Shown here: one piece after another, positions 1-6,648 of the stretch | Layout of the letters: each line of letters begins with the position of its first letter | Position numbering within the stretch: the first letter of the stretch is position 1 | Source of the DNA: Ahrensia sp. | Lineage (GTDB): Bacteria > Pseudomonadota > Alphaproteobacteria > Rhizobiales > Rhizobiaceae | Direction of reading: 5' to 3' | Length of the DNA stretch: 10,024 nucleotides | Assembly (NCBI GenBank): GCA_024639025.1 | Contig: JAHEJF010000038.1 | Span: 1 to 10,024, forward strand | Program-made: the position numbers and the translations under genes | The notes under the pieces: generated by a model | The model's database searches: none | The model's input: only the letters and a program-made list of their open reading frames with translations | What the model was told of the DNA's origin: nothing

Positions 1-534
1 GTTGCATCCAGTGGTGGCGACCGGGTGACAGGCGATCACATGGGCATGCTTGGCACAGTTATCAACTCTCTGGCGCTGCGCACGTCCTTACAAAAACATG
101 GCGTCGAAGCGGTGGTTTTATCGGCCATTCCCATGCCGTCCCTGTGTGAAAGCTTCTCCCAGCGTAAAGCAATGTGGAACATCGAAAACGGCAAGGTCGT
201 CATTTTTGCCGGTGGCACGGGCAATCCGTATTTCACAACCGACACCGCCGCCGCATTGCGCGCAGCAGAAATCGGTGCCGATGCCATCTTCAAGGGTACC
301 CAGGTCGATGGCATTTACTCCGCCGATCCAAAGAAGGATCCCGCCGCGACGCGGTTTGAGACAATGACACATGCGGAAGTGATCGACCGGGGCCTGAGCG
401 TGATGGACGTTGCTGCGGTTGCGATCGCGCGCGAAAATCGGGTACCCATCAATGTCTTCTCGATCCATGAGCCGGGCATGTTGGGTGAAATTTTAGCTGG
501 CGGTGGACGTTCGACGCTAGTACATGAAGAATAG
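1..534 (+). CDS. pyrH: UMP kinase (uridylate kinase), 3' part
   Basis: Cytoplasmic UMP kinase phosphorylates UMP to UDP with ATP and is the committed step toward all other pyrimidine nucleotides. The reading frame is open from base 1, so the gene begins upstream; 177 residues are present and roughly the first 60 of a normal ~240-residue protein are missing. Visible family motifs are GGDRVTGDHMG near window residues 6-16 (nucleotide/UMP binding), the IFAGGTGNPYFTTD segment, and KGTQVDGIYSADPK, where the family usually reads K-x-T-x-VDGVY. The C-terminal part (VMDVAAVAIARE, then VFSIHE) is the expected ending of the amino acid kinase fold. In alphaproteobacteria pyrH usually follows rpsB and tsf, which would lie just outside the window. 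A GTG at 25 is internal and not the start. The identification is secure; only the 5' end is unseen. Confidence 0.96.
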   Translation, partial: VASSGGDRVTGDHMGMLGTVINSLALRTSLQKHGVEAVVLSAIPMPSLCESFSQRKAMWNIENGKVVIFAGGTGNPYFTTDTAAALRAAEIGADAIFKGTQVDGIYSADPKKDPAATRFETMTHAEVIDRGLSVMDVAAVAIARENRVPINVFSIHEPGMLGEILAGGGRSTLVHEE

Positions 535-542
535 AATAAAAG

Positions 543-560
543 TTGAGCGTTGCCGCTCAA
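543..560. repeat. 7-bp perfect inverted repeat after pyrH
   Basis: TTGAGCG (543-549) and CGCTCAA (554-560) are perfect reverse complements around a TTGC loop, starting eight bases after the pyrH stop. No U-tract follows on the plus strand, so it is a poor intrinsic terminator for pyrH. It could be a weak terminator, an RNA-stabilising hairpin at the end of the pyrH message, or, because it overlaps the candidate frr promoter, a protein-binding palindrome. Confidence 0.5.
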
Positions 561-570
561 AGGGCATAAT
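543..570 (+). promoter_or_regulatory. Candidate sigma-70-type promoter for frr
   Basis: In the 93-bp gap between pyrH and frr, TTGAGC (543-548) and CATAAT (565-570) are separated by 16 bp. They match TTGACA at four of six and TATAAT at five of six positions. Transcription would begin near 577 and leave a leader of about 50 bases before the frr start. The -35 element forms the left arm of a perfect 7-bp inverted repeat (543-560). This is a motif match only, with no experimental support; frr may also be read through from pyrH. Confidence 0.35.
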
Positions 571-627
571 TGTTGTTCAAGGGTAGAGGCGATTCGACTC
601 AACGCAGGGTATTAGGGGTTCAGGCTG

Positions 628-1188
628 ATGAGTAACGGTCATGATCTGGCGGATCTAAAACGCCGCATGGAAGGGGCTATCAACGCGTTTACAAGTGATT
701 TGAGTGGCCTGCGCACCGGCAGGGCATCAGCCAGCCTTCTCGATCCGATCATGGTGGAAGCCTATGGCAGTCCCATGCCGCTCACACAGGTCGCCAACGT
801 GACTGTGCCAGAGTCCAGAATGCTTGCGGTCAATGTTTGGGACAAATCCATGGTTGGCGCCGTCGAAAAAGCCATCCGGGAATCCACTCTCGGACTAAAT
901 CCAATGACAGATGGTTCAACAGTGCGGGTACCATTGCCCGAGCTGAATGAAGAGCGCCGACGAGATCTGGTCAAAGTTGCCAATCAATATGCCGAAAATG
1001 CGCGGATTGCGGTTCGCCACGTCCGCCGCGATGGCATGGATACACTCAAACAGCTCGAGAAGGACGGTGAACTGGGGCAGGACGAAAGCCGCGCCGAGTC
1101 CGATCTGGTTCAGAAACAGACCGACGAGTTTATTGCGCGGGTCGATTCATTGCTTGCTGAAAAAGAGCAAGAAATACTCCAGGTTTAA
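628..1188 (+). CDS. frr: Ribosome recycling factor
   Basis: RRF works with EF-G and IF3 to split the post-termination ribosome and free the mRNA. The product is 186 residues, the usual family length (~185). Recognisable features are the N-terminal helix with the [13 protein letters not shown] segment (residues ~25-38), the beta domain with [14 protein letters not shown] (~51-64), and the conserved [10 protein letters not shown] (~107-116) and [12 protein letters not shown] (~125-136) of the three-helix bundle. The C-terminal helix ends QEILQV. The ATG at 628 is preceded by AGGGG at 614-618, nine bases upstream, which supports this start. It lies between pyrH and uppS as in most alphaproteobacteria. 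Nothing is missing or unusual. Confidence 0.97.
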   Translation: MSNGHDLADLKRRMEGAINAFTSDLSGLRTGRASASLLDPIMVEAYGSPMPLTQVANVTVPESRMLAVNVWDKSMVGAVEKAIRESTLGLNPMTDGSTVRVPLPELNEERRRDLVKVANQYAENARIAVRHVRRDGMDTLKQLEKDGELGQDESRAESDLVQKQTDEFIARVDSLLAEKEQEILQV

Positions 1189-1224
1189 TTCACGGGAGTT
1201 CGGCTCGCGCCTTGTCGATCAATT

Positions 1225-1230
1225 GAAGGG
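1225..1230 (+). promoter_or_regulatory. Ribosome binding site deciding the uppS GTG start
   Basis: GAAGGG ends ten bases before the GTG at 1241 and is the only good Shine-Dalgarno match in the short frr-uppS gap. The uppS frame stays open far upstream inside frr, so this site decides the start. Confidence 0.6.
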
Positions 1231-1240
1231 AAGCCACGCA

Positions 1241-1990
1241 GTGCCTGATCAAGTGCAGCAGACCGAGCAATACGGCGTCGAGCATTTGGCCATAATCATG
1301 GATGGCAATGGTCGCTGGGCGAAGACCCGCGGCCGACCGCGCAGTTTCGGGCATCGCGCCGGGGTCGAGGCTGTACGTCGCACGGTACGCAATGCGCCTA
1401 AACTGGGTGTTCGGCACCTGACGCTTTATGCGTTTTCTTCCGAGAATTGGTCACGTCCTGCCGATGAAATCAGCGATCTTCTGGGATTGTTGAAATTCTA
1501 CGTCCGCAGCGATTTGGCCGATCTGGCCGCAGCGGGTGTTTGTGTGCGCATCATTGGTTCCAGAGAGGGGCTCAAGCCTGACATTCTCAATCTGATCAAT
1601 ATGGCAGAGAGCAAGACGGCACATAACAGCAAGCTCTATTTGAACATCGCCTTCAATTACGGTGGTCGAGACGAGATCGTGCGGGCTGTTCAGAAAGTCG
1701 TTGACGATCCAACCGGCGTGGTCGCCAAGGGCGGCAAATTGACTGTCGAAGACATCACTGCGGCAATGGATACTGCGCGCGGACCCGATCCTGATCTGGT
1801 GATCAGGACAAGTGGTGAAAAGCGAATATCCAACTTTCTACTGTGGCAAATCGCCTATGCCGAACTTGTATTCGTCGAGTGCATGTGGCCGGATTTCGAT
1901 ATGGAACATTTGACAGCTGCCTTTGAGGAATATCGCAGCCGGGATCGTCGCTATGGCGGCGTTGTATCAGCTGAAGGCGTGGCCCTTTGA
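1241..1990 (+). CDS. uppS: Isoprenyl transferase (undecaprenyl diphosphate synthase)
   Basis: This cis-prenyltransferase adds isopentenyl units to farnesyl diphosphate to make the C55 carrier used for peptidoglycan and surface polysaccharides; it acts at the inner face of the cytoplasmic membrane. From the GTG start the protein is 249 residues, the normal family size. The diagnostic motifs are all present: [10 protein letters not shown] with the catalytic Asp at residue 21, YAFSSENW at 63-70, NYGGRDEI at 139-146, and [15 protein letters not shown] at 189-203 (isopentenyl-diphosphate and Mg binding), followed by ECMWPDF. The frame is open back to 947 inside frr, but homologues start shortly before the MDGNGRWA motif and a good ribosome binding site precedes 1241. 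A second in-frame GTG at 1253 is possible. The stop overlaps the cdsA start by four bases, which suggests translational coupling. Confidence 0.95.
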   Translation: MPDQVQQTEQYGVEHLAIIMDGNGRWAKTRGRPRSFGHRAGVEAVRRTVRNAPKLGVRHLTLYAFSSENWSRPADEISDLLGLLKFYVRSDLADLAAAGVCVRIIGSREGLKPDILNLINMAESKTAHNSKLYLNIAFNYGGRDEIVRAVQKVVDDPTGVVAKGGKLTVEDITAAMDTARGPDPDLVIRTSGEKRISNFLLWQIAYAELVFVECMWPDFDMEHLTAAFEEYRSRDRRYGGVVSAEGVAL

Positions 1991-2781
1991 GCAATCTGCA
2001 GCAACGCATCCTGTCCGGTCTGGTCATGGCAGCGGCCTTTCTCGCTGCTGTTGTGTCGGGTGGCTGGGTATTTTCAGCCTTGATGGCACTCGTCAGTCTG
2101 GTGATCTGGTCCGAATGGACCAATATCGCGTTGCCCGATGCAGATGATCGAACCAGACTGATCGGATTTGCCGCAGTGGCCCTGATGGCAGCAGCGGTGA
2201 TCTTCCTGCAGGGCCCGATGCAGCTGATTTCCGTGCTGATCATATTTGCAGCCGGAATAGGCTTGATGCTTTCATGGTCCGGTGGGGGCATGTCGGCACT
2301 GGGAATGGTCTATGCAGCCGGCTTTTTTATCGCCATGAGCTTTTTGCGCAATGGGGCAGGGGAGCATGACGGCTTGTTTGCCATTTTGTATTTGTGTGCA
2401 GCGGTCTGGGCGACCGACATTGGCGCCTACTTTGCGGGAAGATCAATTGGCGGGCCCAAGCTTGCGCCGGCCATTTCCCCAAACAAGACGATATCTGGTG
2501 CCCTTGGAGGCGTCATTTGCGCCATGTTGGCCGCTGGATTGATCGCCAATGCTTTTGCCGCACCCACATTGTCCAACTATATTTTTCTGGCAGCTGTGCT
2601 ATCTGCGGTTTCGCAGGGTGGTGATCTGTTCGAATCATGGTTAAAGCGACAGGCTGGCGTCAAGGATTCTGGTATCATCATCCCGGGGCACGGCGGTATT
2701 ATGGATCGGGTTGATGGCCTTGTTTTTGCCGCTATATCATTGTCGGTGGTAACAGCACTCAGCAGCACATTGTTTGCATAA
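1987..2781 (+). CDS. cdsA: Phosphatidate cytidylyltransferase (CDP-diacylglycerol synthase)
   Basis: CdsA is an inner-membrane enzyme that makes CDP-diacylglycerol from CTP and phosphatidic acid, the precursor of all membrane phospholipids. The 264-residue product is almost wholly hydrophobic, with about seven or eight membrane segments. The family signature lies at residues 217-243: S217, K220-R221, K226-D227, PGHGG at 233-237, D240-R241 and D243 all fit the expected spacing. [12 protein letters not shown] (141-152) and [13 protein letters not shown] (163-175) are the other conserved blocks. The start is TTG at 1987, overlapping the uppS stop as TTGA; GAAGG at 1973-1977 sits nine bases upstream. 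The protein is slightly short of some homologues at the N-terminus, but the first hydrophobic helix is intact. In many alphaproteobacteria dxr follows; here it does not. Confidence 0.95.
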   Translation: MSNLQQRILSGLVMAAAFLAAVVSGGWVFSALMALVSLVIWSEWTNIALPDADDRTRLIGFAAVALMAAAVIFLQGPMQLISVLIIFAAGIGLMLSWSGGGMSALGMVYAAGFFIAMSFLRNGAGEHDGLFAILYLCAAVWATDIGAYFAGRSIGGPKLAPAISPNKTISGALGGVICAMLAAGLIANAFAAPTLSNYIFLAAVLSAVSQGGDLFESWLKRQAGVKDSGIIIPGHGGIMDRVDGLVFAAISLSVVTALSSTLFA

Positions 2782-2812
2782 GCTGCGCTGGTCACAAGCT
2801 AAACAACAATAC

Positions 2813-2826
2813 GGGCAACGGTGCCC
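2813..2826. repeat. Small hairpin upstream of rseP
   Basis: GGGCA (2813-2817) and TGCCC (2822-2826) pair around an ACGG loop in the 63-bp gap between cdsA and rseP. The stem is only five base pairs with no U-tract, so it may be chance. It ends four bases before the purine-rich stretch (2831-2840) that probably holds the rseP ribosome binding site. Confidence 0.25.
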
Positions 2827-2844
2827 AAGCGGGATTGAGAATCT

Positions 2845-3999
2845 ATGGACTTTTTGATGAACCTGATCTCCACGGATGGTTTCATTCTTGGAACGCTGGT
2901 CCCCTTTCTATTCGTCTTGACCATTGTGGTGTTCATCCATGAACTTGGCCACTATTGGATTGGTCGGATGTGCGGCATTGGTGCCAAGGTGTTTTCTGTT
3001 GGATTTGGCCCCGAACTGATCGGATTTGATGACAAGCGCGGTACGCGTTGGCGATTGTCAGCGATCCCACTGGGTGGCTACGTCAAATTTATTGGAGACA
3101 TGAACGCTGCGTCAACAACCACGACAGACCATGATCCCGGAGAGGGCCTGTCCGAAGCCGAATTGAGAGAAGCATTTCAAAACAAGAGTGTATGGAGACG
3201 AGCAGCCACAGTGGCCGCTGGCCCGATTGCGAATTTTATTCTTGCCGTTTTTATCTTTGCTGCCGTGTTTGCCGTGTTCGGCCGCTCTATTGCCGACCCT
3301 GTGGTTGCCGAAGTGCGCGAAAACAGCGCCGCTGAAGCAGCTGGTATCATGCCGGATGATATCTTCATCTCGCTCGATGGTATTGAAGTTGCTGAGTTTT
3401 CTGATGTCCAACGCTATGTGAGCCCGCGCGCAGGACAGCCCATCGAGATGGTGCTGGACCGCAATAGTGAGCAAGTTACCGTAACCGTAACGCCTGAGCG
3501 CCTCGAGGTCGAAGACAGGTTTGGCAACAAGATAGAACAGGGCGTGATCGGCGTCCTCAACAACAACGAAGTCGGCAATCGGCGCATCCAGAACTACGGC
3601 GTAGGGGAGTCATTCTGGCTGGGTATCAAAGAAGTTGGGTATGTGATCAGCCGCACGGCAGGATATCTCAGCGGAGTGGTGGTTGGTCGCGAAAAAGCCG
3701 ATCAGATCGGCGGTCCGATCCGCGTAGCGCAAGTGTCAGGCCAAGTGGCGACCCTGGGATTCGTTGCGCTGTTGAACCTGGCCGCCGTTCTTTCGGTTTC
3801 CATTGGATTGTTGAACCTGCTCCCAATTCCGGTCTTGGATGGCGGGCATCTTTTGTTTTATGCTTTCGAGGCCGTGCGGGGTAAGCCATTGTCGGCAAAT
3901 GCCCAGGAGATTGGCTACAAGATCGGGTTTGCCTTGATTCTCAGTTTGATGGTATTTGCGACCTGGAACGACATTTCGCTGCTTATGGGGGCAAGCTAG
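2845..3999 (+). CDS. rseP: RIP metalloprotease, site-2 protease family (RseP/MmpA type)
   Basis: This is an inner-membrane zinc protease that cuts substrates within or near the membrane; in relatives the targets are anti-sigma factors (RseP), signal-peptide remnants, or the polarity protein PodJ (Caulobacter MmpA). The 384-residue protein carries the HELGH zinc motif at residues 32-36 in the first membrane helix, GPIANFILAVF (126-136) at the start of the second, one periplasmic PDZ domain at about 151-218, and NLLPIPVLDGG at 324-334 with the third zinc ligand Asp332. A last membrane segment lies near 353-368. E. coli RseP has two PDZ domains; one is normal for alphaproteobacterial members. 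The ATG at 2845 follows a purine-rich stretch (2831-2840) but no strong Shine-Dalgarno sequence; an ATG at 2857 is an alternative. The actual substrate cannot be told from this sequence. Confidence 0.95.
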   Translation: MDFLMNLISTDGFILGTLVPFLFVLTIVVFIHELGHYWIGRMCGIGAKVFSVGFGPELIGFDDKRGTRWRLSAIPLGGYVKFIGDMNAASTTTTDHDPGEGLSEAELREAFQNKSVWRRAATVAAGPIANFILAVFIFAAVFAVFGRSIADPVVAEVRENSAAEAAGIMPDDIFISLDGIEVAEFSDVQRYVSPRAGQPIEMVLDRNSEQVTVTVTPERLEVEDRFGNKIEQGVIGVLNNNEVGNRRIQNYGVGESFWLGIKEVGYVISRTAGYLSGVVVGREKADQIGGPIRVAQVSGQVATLGFVALLNLAAVLSVSIGLLNLLPIPVLDGGHLLFYAFEAVRGKPLSANAQEIGYKIGFALILSLMVFATWNDISLLMGAS

Positions 4000-4093
4000 T
4001 TAAAAATTGAAGGACTATTAACCTTAAACAACTGTTTTCTGTTGCTAAAACGTCTCGGAATGCAACAACGTAACATGTTTTTAACTGTAAACC

Positions 4094-4121
4094 TTGCGTG
4101 TGGACTAAAAGACTGTAATAC
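4094..4121 (+). promoter_or_regulatory. Candidate promoter in the AT-rich bamA leader
   Basis: The 193-bp stretch 4000-4192 is clearly richer in A and T than the flanking genes and is the largest gap in the window. Within it, TTGCGT (4094-4099) and TAATAC (4116-4121) are separated by 16 bp, resembling a sigma-70 promoter with a good -10 and a partial -35. Transcription would start near 4128, leaving a leader of about 65 bases before the bamA ATG at 4193. That placement also argues against the in-frame ATG at 4127. The rest of the gap holds scattered TTAA/TTAAC elements (4018-4027, 4081-4085) but no convincing terminator after rseP. Motif match only. Confidence 0.35.
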
Positions 4122-4177
4122 GGTTTATGAAGAGTGGAAAAAGTGCGTCTAATTTTAAGATTGCTTGCAAACGACAG

Positions 4178-4183
4178 TGGGGA
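4178..4183 (+). promoter_or_regulatory. Ribosome binding site deciding the bamA start
   Basis: TGGGGA ends nine bases before the ATG at 4193. The alternative in-frame ATG at 4127 has no comparable purine-rich site upstream, so this site favours the downstream start. Confidence 0.6.
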
Positions 4184-4192
4184 AACAACCGC

Positions 4193-6577
4193 ATGAGGGC
4201 GGCTCCTAAACTACTTAGCGCGGTATCCGCGATTGCTTTGTGTGCCGCACCGGCGGTTGGCGGCGCAATGGTGCTGAGCGCCTTGGTTTCCAGCGCTGCT
4301 TTTGCTGCTGTTGTCAATTCGATTTCTGTCAATGGCAACCAACGCGTGGCAGATGCAACCATTGCTGATTTCGTCGGGTTTACCCCGGGCAAGAATTTCA
4401 CTGGCGGCGCCATCGACGAGGCCGTTCGCGCGCTTTTCCGCACCGGACTTTTCTCCAATGTTTCGGTCGTGACTTCCGGGTCAACATTGGTGGTTACCGT
4501 TTCTGAGTATGGCACAGTTAATCAGGTCATTTTCCAGGGCAACCGAAAGCTCAAGGACGATCGGCTTGAGGCCGTTGTGCAGCTGCGTCCGCGCGGTCGT
4601 TTTAATCAGGAAACGCTGGATGCAGATGTTGACGCAATTATTGACTCCTACAGTCGAATTGGTCGTTCAAATGTGACGGTTAACGCAAGTGTGGTTGATT
4701 TGGGTGAAAACCGGGTCAATATCGTTTACCAAATATCTGAAGGCGGTCGCACCAAAATCTCCCGCATTGATTTTGTTGGAAACAACTCTTTCAGTGACGG
4801 ACGCCTTTCAAGCGTTATTTCCACAAAACGCTCTAATTTCCTGTCCTGGCTGTCGCGTAACGATGTTTACGATGATCAGCGTATTGCCGCGGACGAAGAG
4901 CAGCTGCGCCGCTTCTACTTTAACCGGGGTTATGCAGATTTCCGCGTGATTTCATCCTCTGCAGATGTCGATCCGGAAAGCGGCAACATTCTGATCAGCT
5001 TCGAAGTTGATGAGGGCGAGCGCTATAGTTTTGGCAGCGTAGACATTGACAGTACCATTTCGGGAGTCGATCCGGACGCCTTGGCGCGCACCGTTGCAAC
5101 GCGTTCTGGCAAAGTCTACAGCGCGGAAGACGTTGAAGATACGCTGATTGCTATGTCCGAAAGCCTGGCGGCGGCCGGCTTCCCATTTGCAGAAGTGACG
5201 CCAATCGGTAACCGCAACTTCGAAAACAATACGATCGACGTTTCCTACATTGTTGATCAGGGACAGCGCGCTTACATCGAACGCATCGAGATTGTCGGCA
5301 ACACGCAGACTCGCGATTATGTAATTCGTCGGGAATTTGACCTTTCTGAAGGCGATGCATTTAACCAGATATTGATCCGGCGTGCTCAAAAACGGCTGGA
5401 AGCTCTTGATTTCTTTGAAAGAGTTCAAATCACAACCCGCCAAGGCTCCGCACCTGATCGCGTTGTGGTGGTGGTGCAGGTAGCCGACAAGCCAACCGGC
5501 GAGTTTGGTGTGGGTGTCGGCTATACAACAGGCGATGGTGCAAATAACGGCGTGAACTTTGAAGCGTCGATTGCACAGCGAAACTTCCAGGGTCGCGGCC
5601 AGGCGCTTAAACTGGCCGTTGGCGGTGGCACGGACCAGCGTACTTACGATATTTCGTTCACTGAGCCTTACTTCCTGGGTTATCGACTGTCGGCGACCTT
5701 CCGAGGCTTCCGCAGCACGACCAATTTTGAATCCGAGGATTACGAGAGCGAAGTCACAGGTGGATCAGTAAGTTTCGGTCTGCCAATTACAGACGCTTTG
5801 ACAGGTATACTCGGCTACAATTATTCACAAACCGAATACACCTATGGCGACGACTGTCTGACGGCTGGCGGCACACCTAATATTGGTGCTGCAGCGTGTA
5901 ACGTCCCAACCGCCATCGCCAATGAAATCGGCATGACTGGAGCGAGCGACACGTGGACCCGCTCATCCGTCAATTATGGCTTTGTCTATAACACCATCGA
6001 CAACCGCGCTGATCCCCGCGAAGGCATTTATGTCAAATTGAATCAGGAACTTGCTGGACTGGGCGGCAATGCACGTTTCGTCAAGACAACCGGCGAGGCA
6101 CGCTACTATCAGACCTTGTCTGAAGAGGCTGAGCTGGTCGGATTTGTCAAGGTCGGCGCCGGCAACATTGTAGGCATGGACCAGAATATCCGGGTCTTTG
6201 ATAATCTGAACATTGGACCAACACGTCTGCGGGGCTTTGAAGCCAACGGCATTGGTCCGGTCGATGCGGCAGGCAACCATCTGGGCGGCACAACCTATTT
6301 CAACGCGACGGCGGAAGCGCAATTTGCATTCCCTGCCGTACCACGAAGCCTCGGCTTCAAGGGCGCGGTCTTTGCGGATGCCGCTACTTTGTTTGGCAGT
6401 GATCTGTCAGAAGCTACAACCACATCGACTGATATGAGCTGGCGCGCTTCCGCTGGGGTAAGCTTGATCTGGAACTCACCATTTGCACCGCTGCGTGTTG
6501 ATTACGCGTTCCCGTTGGTCAAGGAAGACACCGACCAGGAACAGAAGTTCAACTTCTCTGTCGCAACAGCCTTCTAA
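4193..6577 (+). CDS. bamA: Outer membrane protein assembly factor BamA
   Basis: BamA is the central Omp85-family barrel of the BAM complex, which folds and inserts beta-barrel proteins into the outer membrane. From the ATG at 4193 the product is 794 residues. A signal peptide spans 1-38 (basic start, long Ala/Leu/Val core, likely cleavage after AFA). Five POTRA domains follow, at about 40-105, 107-183, 185-274, 276-356 and 358-433, then a C-terminal barrel from about 436. The barrel holds the conserved loop-6 motif RGF at 680-682 and ends in a terminal Phe, the usual outer-membrane sorting signal. The frame is open to an ATG at 4127, but the 22 extra residues would put a polar stretch ahead of the signal peptide and lack a ribosome binding site. 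Cys555 and Cys569 form a close pair in a probable surface loop. No skp/ompH gene follows; lpxD is next. Confidence 0.96.
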   Translation: MRAAPKLLSAVSAIALCAAPAVGGAMVLSALVSSAAFAAVVNSISVNGNQRVADATIADFVGFTPGKNFTGGAIDEAVRALFRTGLFSNVSVVTSGSTLVVTVSEYGTVNQVIFQGNRKLKDDRLEAVVQLRPRGRFNQETLDADVDAIIDSYSRIGRSNVTVNASVVDLGENRVNIVYQISEGGRTKISRIDFVGNNSFSDGRLSSVISTKRSNFLSWLSRNDVYDDQRIAADEEQLRRFYFNRGYADFRVISSSADVDPESGNILISFEVDEGERYSFGSVDIDSTISGVDPDALARTVATRSGKVYSAEDVEDTLIAMSESLAAAGFPFAEVTPIGNRNFENNTIDVSYIVDQGQRAYIERIEIVGNTQTRDYVIRREFDLSEGDAFNQILIRRAQKRLEALDFFERVQITTRQGSAPDRVVVVVQVADKPTGEFGVGVGYTTGDGANNGVNFEASIAQRNFQGRGQALKLAVGGGTDQRTYDISFTEPYFLGYRLSATFRGFRSTTNFESEDYESEVTGGSVSFGLPITDALTGILGYNYSQTEYTYGDDCLTAGGTPNIGAAACNVPTAIANEIGMTGASDTWTRSSVNYGFVYNTIDNRADPREGIYVKLNQELAGLGGNARFVKTTGEARYYQTLSEEAELVGFVKVGAGNIVGMDQNIRVFDNLNIGPTRLRGFEANGIGPVDAAGNHLGGTTYFNATAEAQFAFPAVPRSLGFKGAVFADAATLFGSDLSEATTTSTDMSWRASAGVSLIWNSPFAPLRVDYAFPLVKEDTDQEQKFNFSVATAF

Positions 6578-6580
6578 TTT

Positions 6581-6604
6581 GAGTGTCCGAAAGATCGGAC
6601 ACTC
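6581..6604. repeat. Perfect 10-bp hairpin immediately after bamA
   Basis: GAGTGTCCGA (6581-6590) and TCGGACACTC (6595-6604) are exact reverse complements around an AAGA loop, beginning four bases after the last base of the bamA stop. The next bases are TGGGGCGC, so there is no U-tract and classic Rho-independent termination is unlikely. It could protect the 3' end of bamA mRNA, partly attenuate read-through into lpxD, or mark a processing site. The pairing itself is certain; the role is inferred. Confidence 0.7.
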
Positions 6605-6648
6605 TGGGGCGCACCATCGCGCAGCGTATTTTGTAAAGTGTACCGATT

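Noticed and set aside
947..1240. The uppS frame is open for almost 300 bases upstream inside frr, suggesting a 347-residue protein
   Set aside because: The extension overlaps the well-conserved frr out of frame, has no uppS-like sequence, and the family normally begins shortly before [11 protein letters not shown] at 1241 has a good ribosome binding site.
4000..4090. TTAA and TTAAC elements resembling CtrA half-sites
   Set aside because: No pair has the seven-base spacing of a full CtrA site, and such half-sites are expected by chance in AT-rich sequence.
4075..4152. A 25-codon ORF with three cysteines in the bamA leader (possible leader peptide)
   Set aside because: No Shine-Dalgarno sequence, it begins upstream of the candidate promoter, and nothing shows coding selection; most likely chance.
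4127..4192. An upstream in-frame ATG would lengthen BamA by 22 residues
   Set aside because: No ribosome binding site, it would put a polar stretch before an otherwise standard signal peptide, and it lies at the likely transcription start.
4952..5443. A 163-residue minus-strand ORF opposite the BamA POTRA region
   Set aside because: Antisense shadow of bamA; the composition reflects the complementary codons and no family is recognised.
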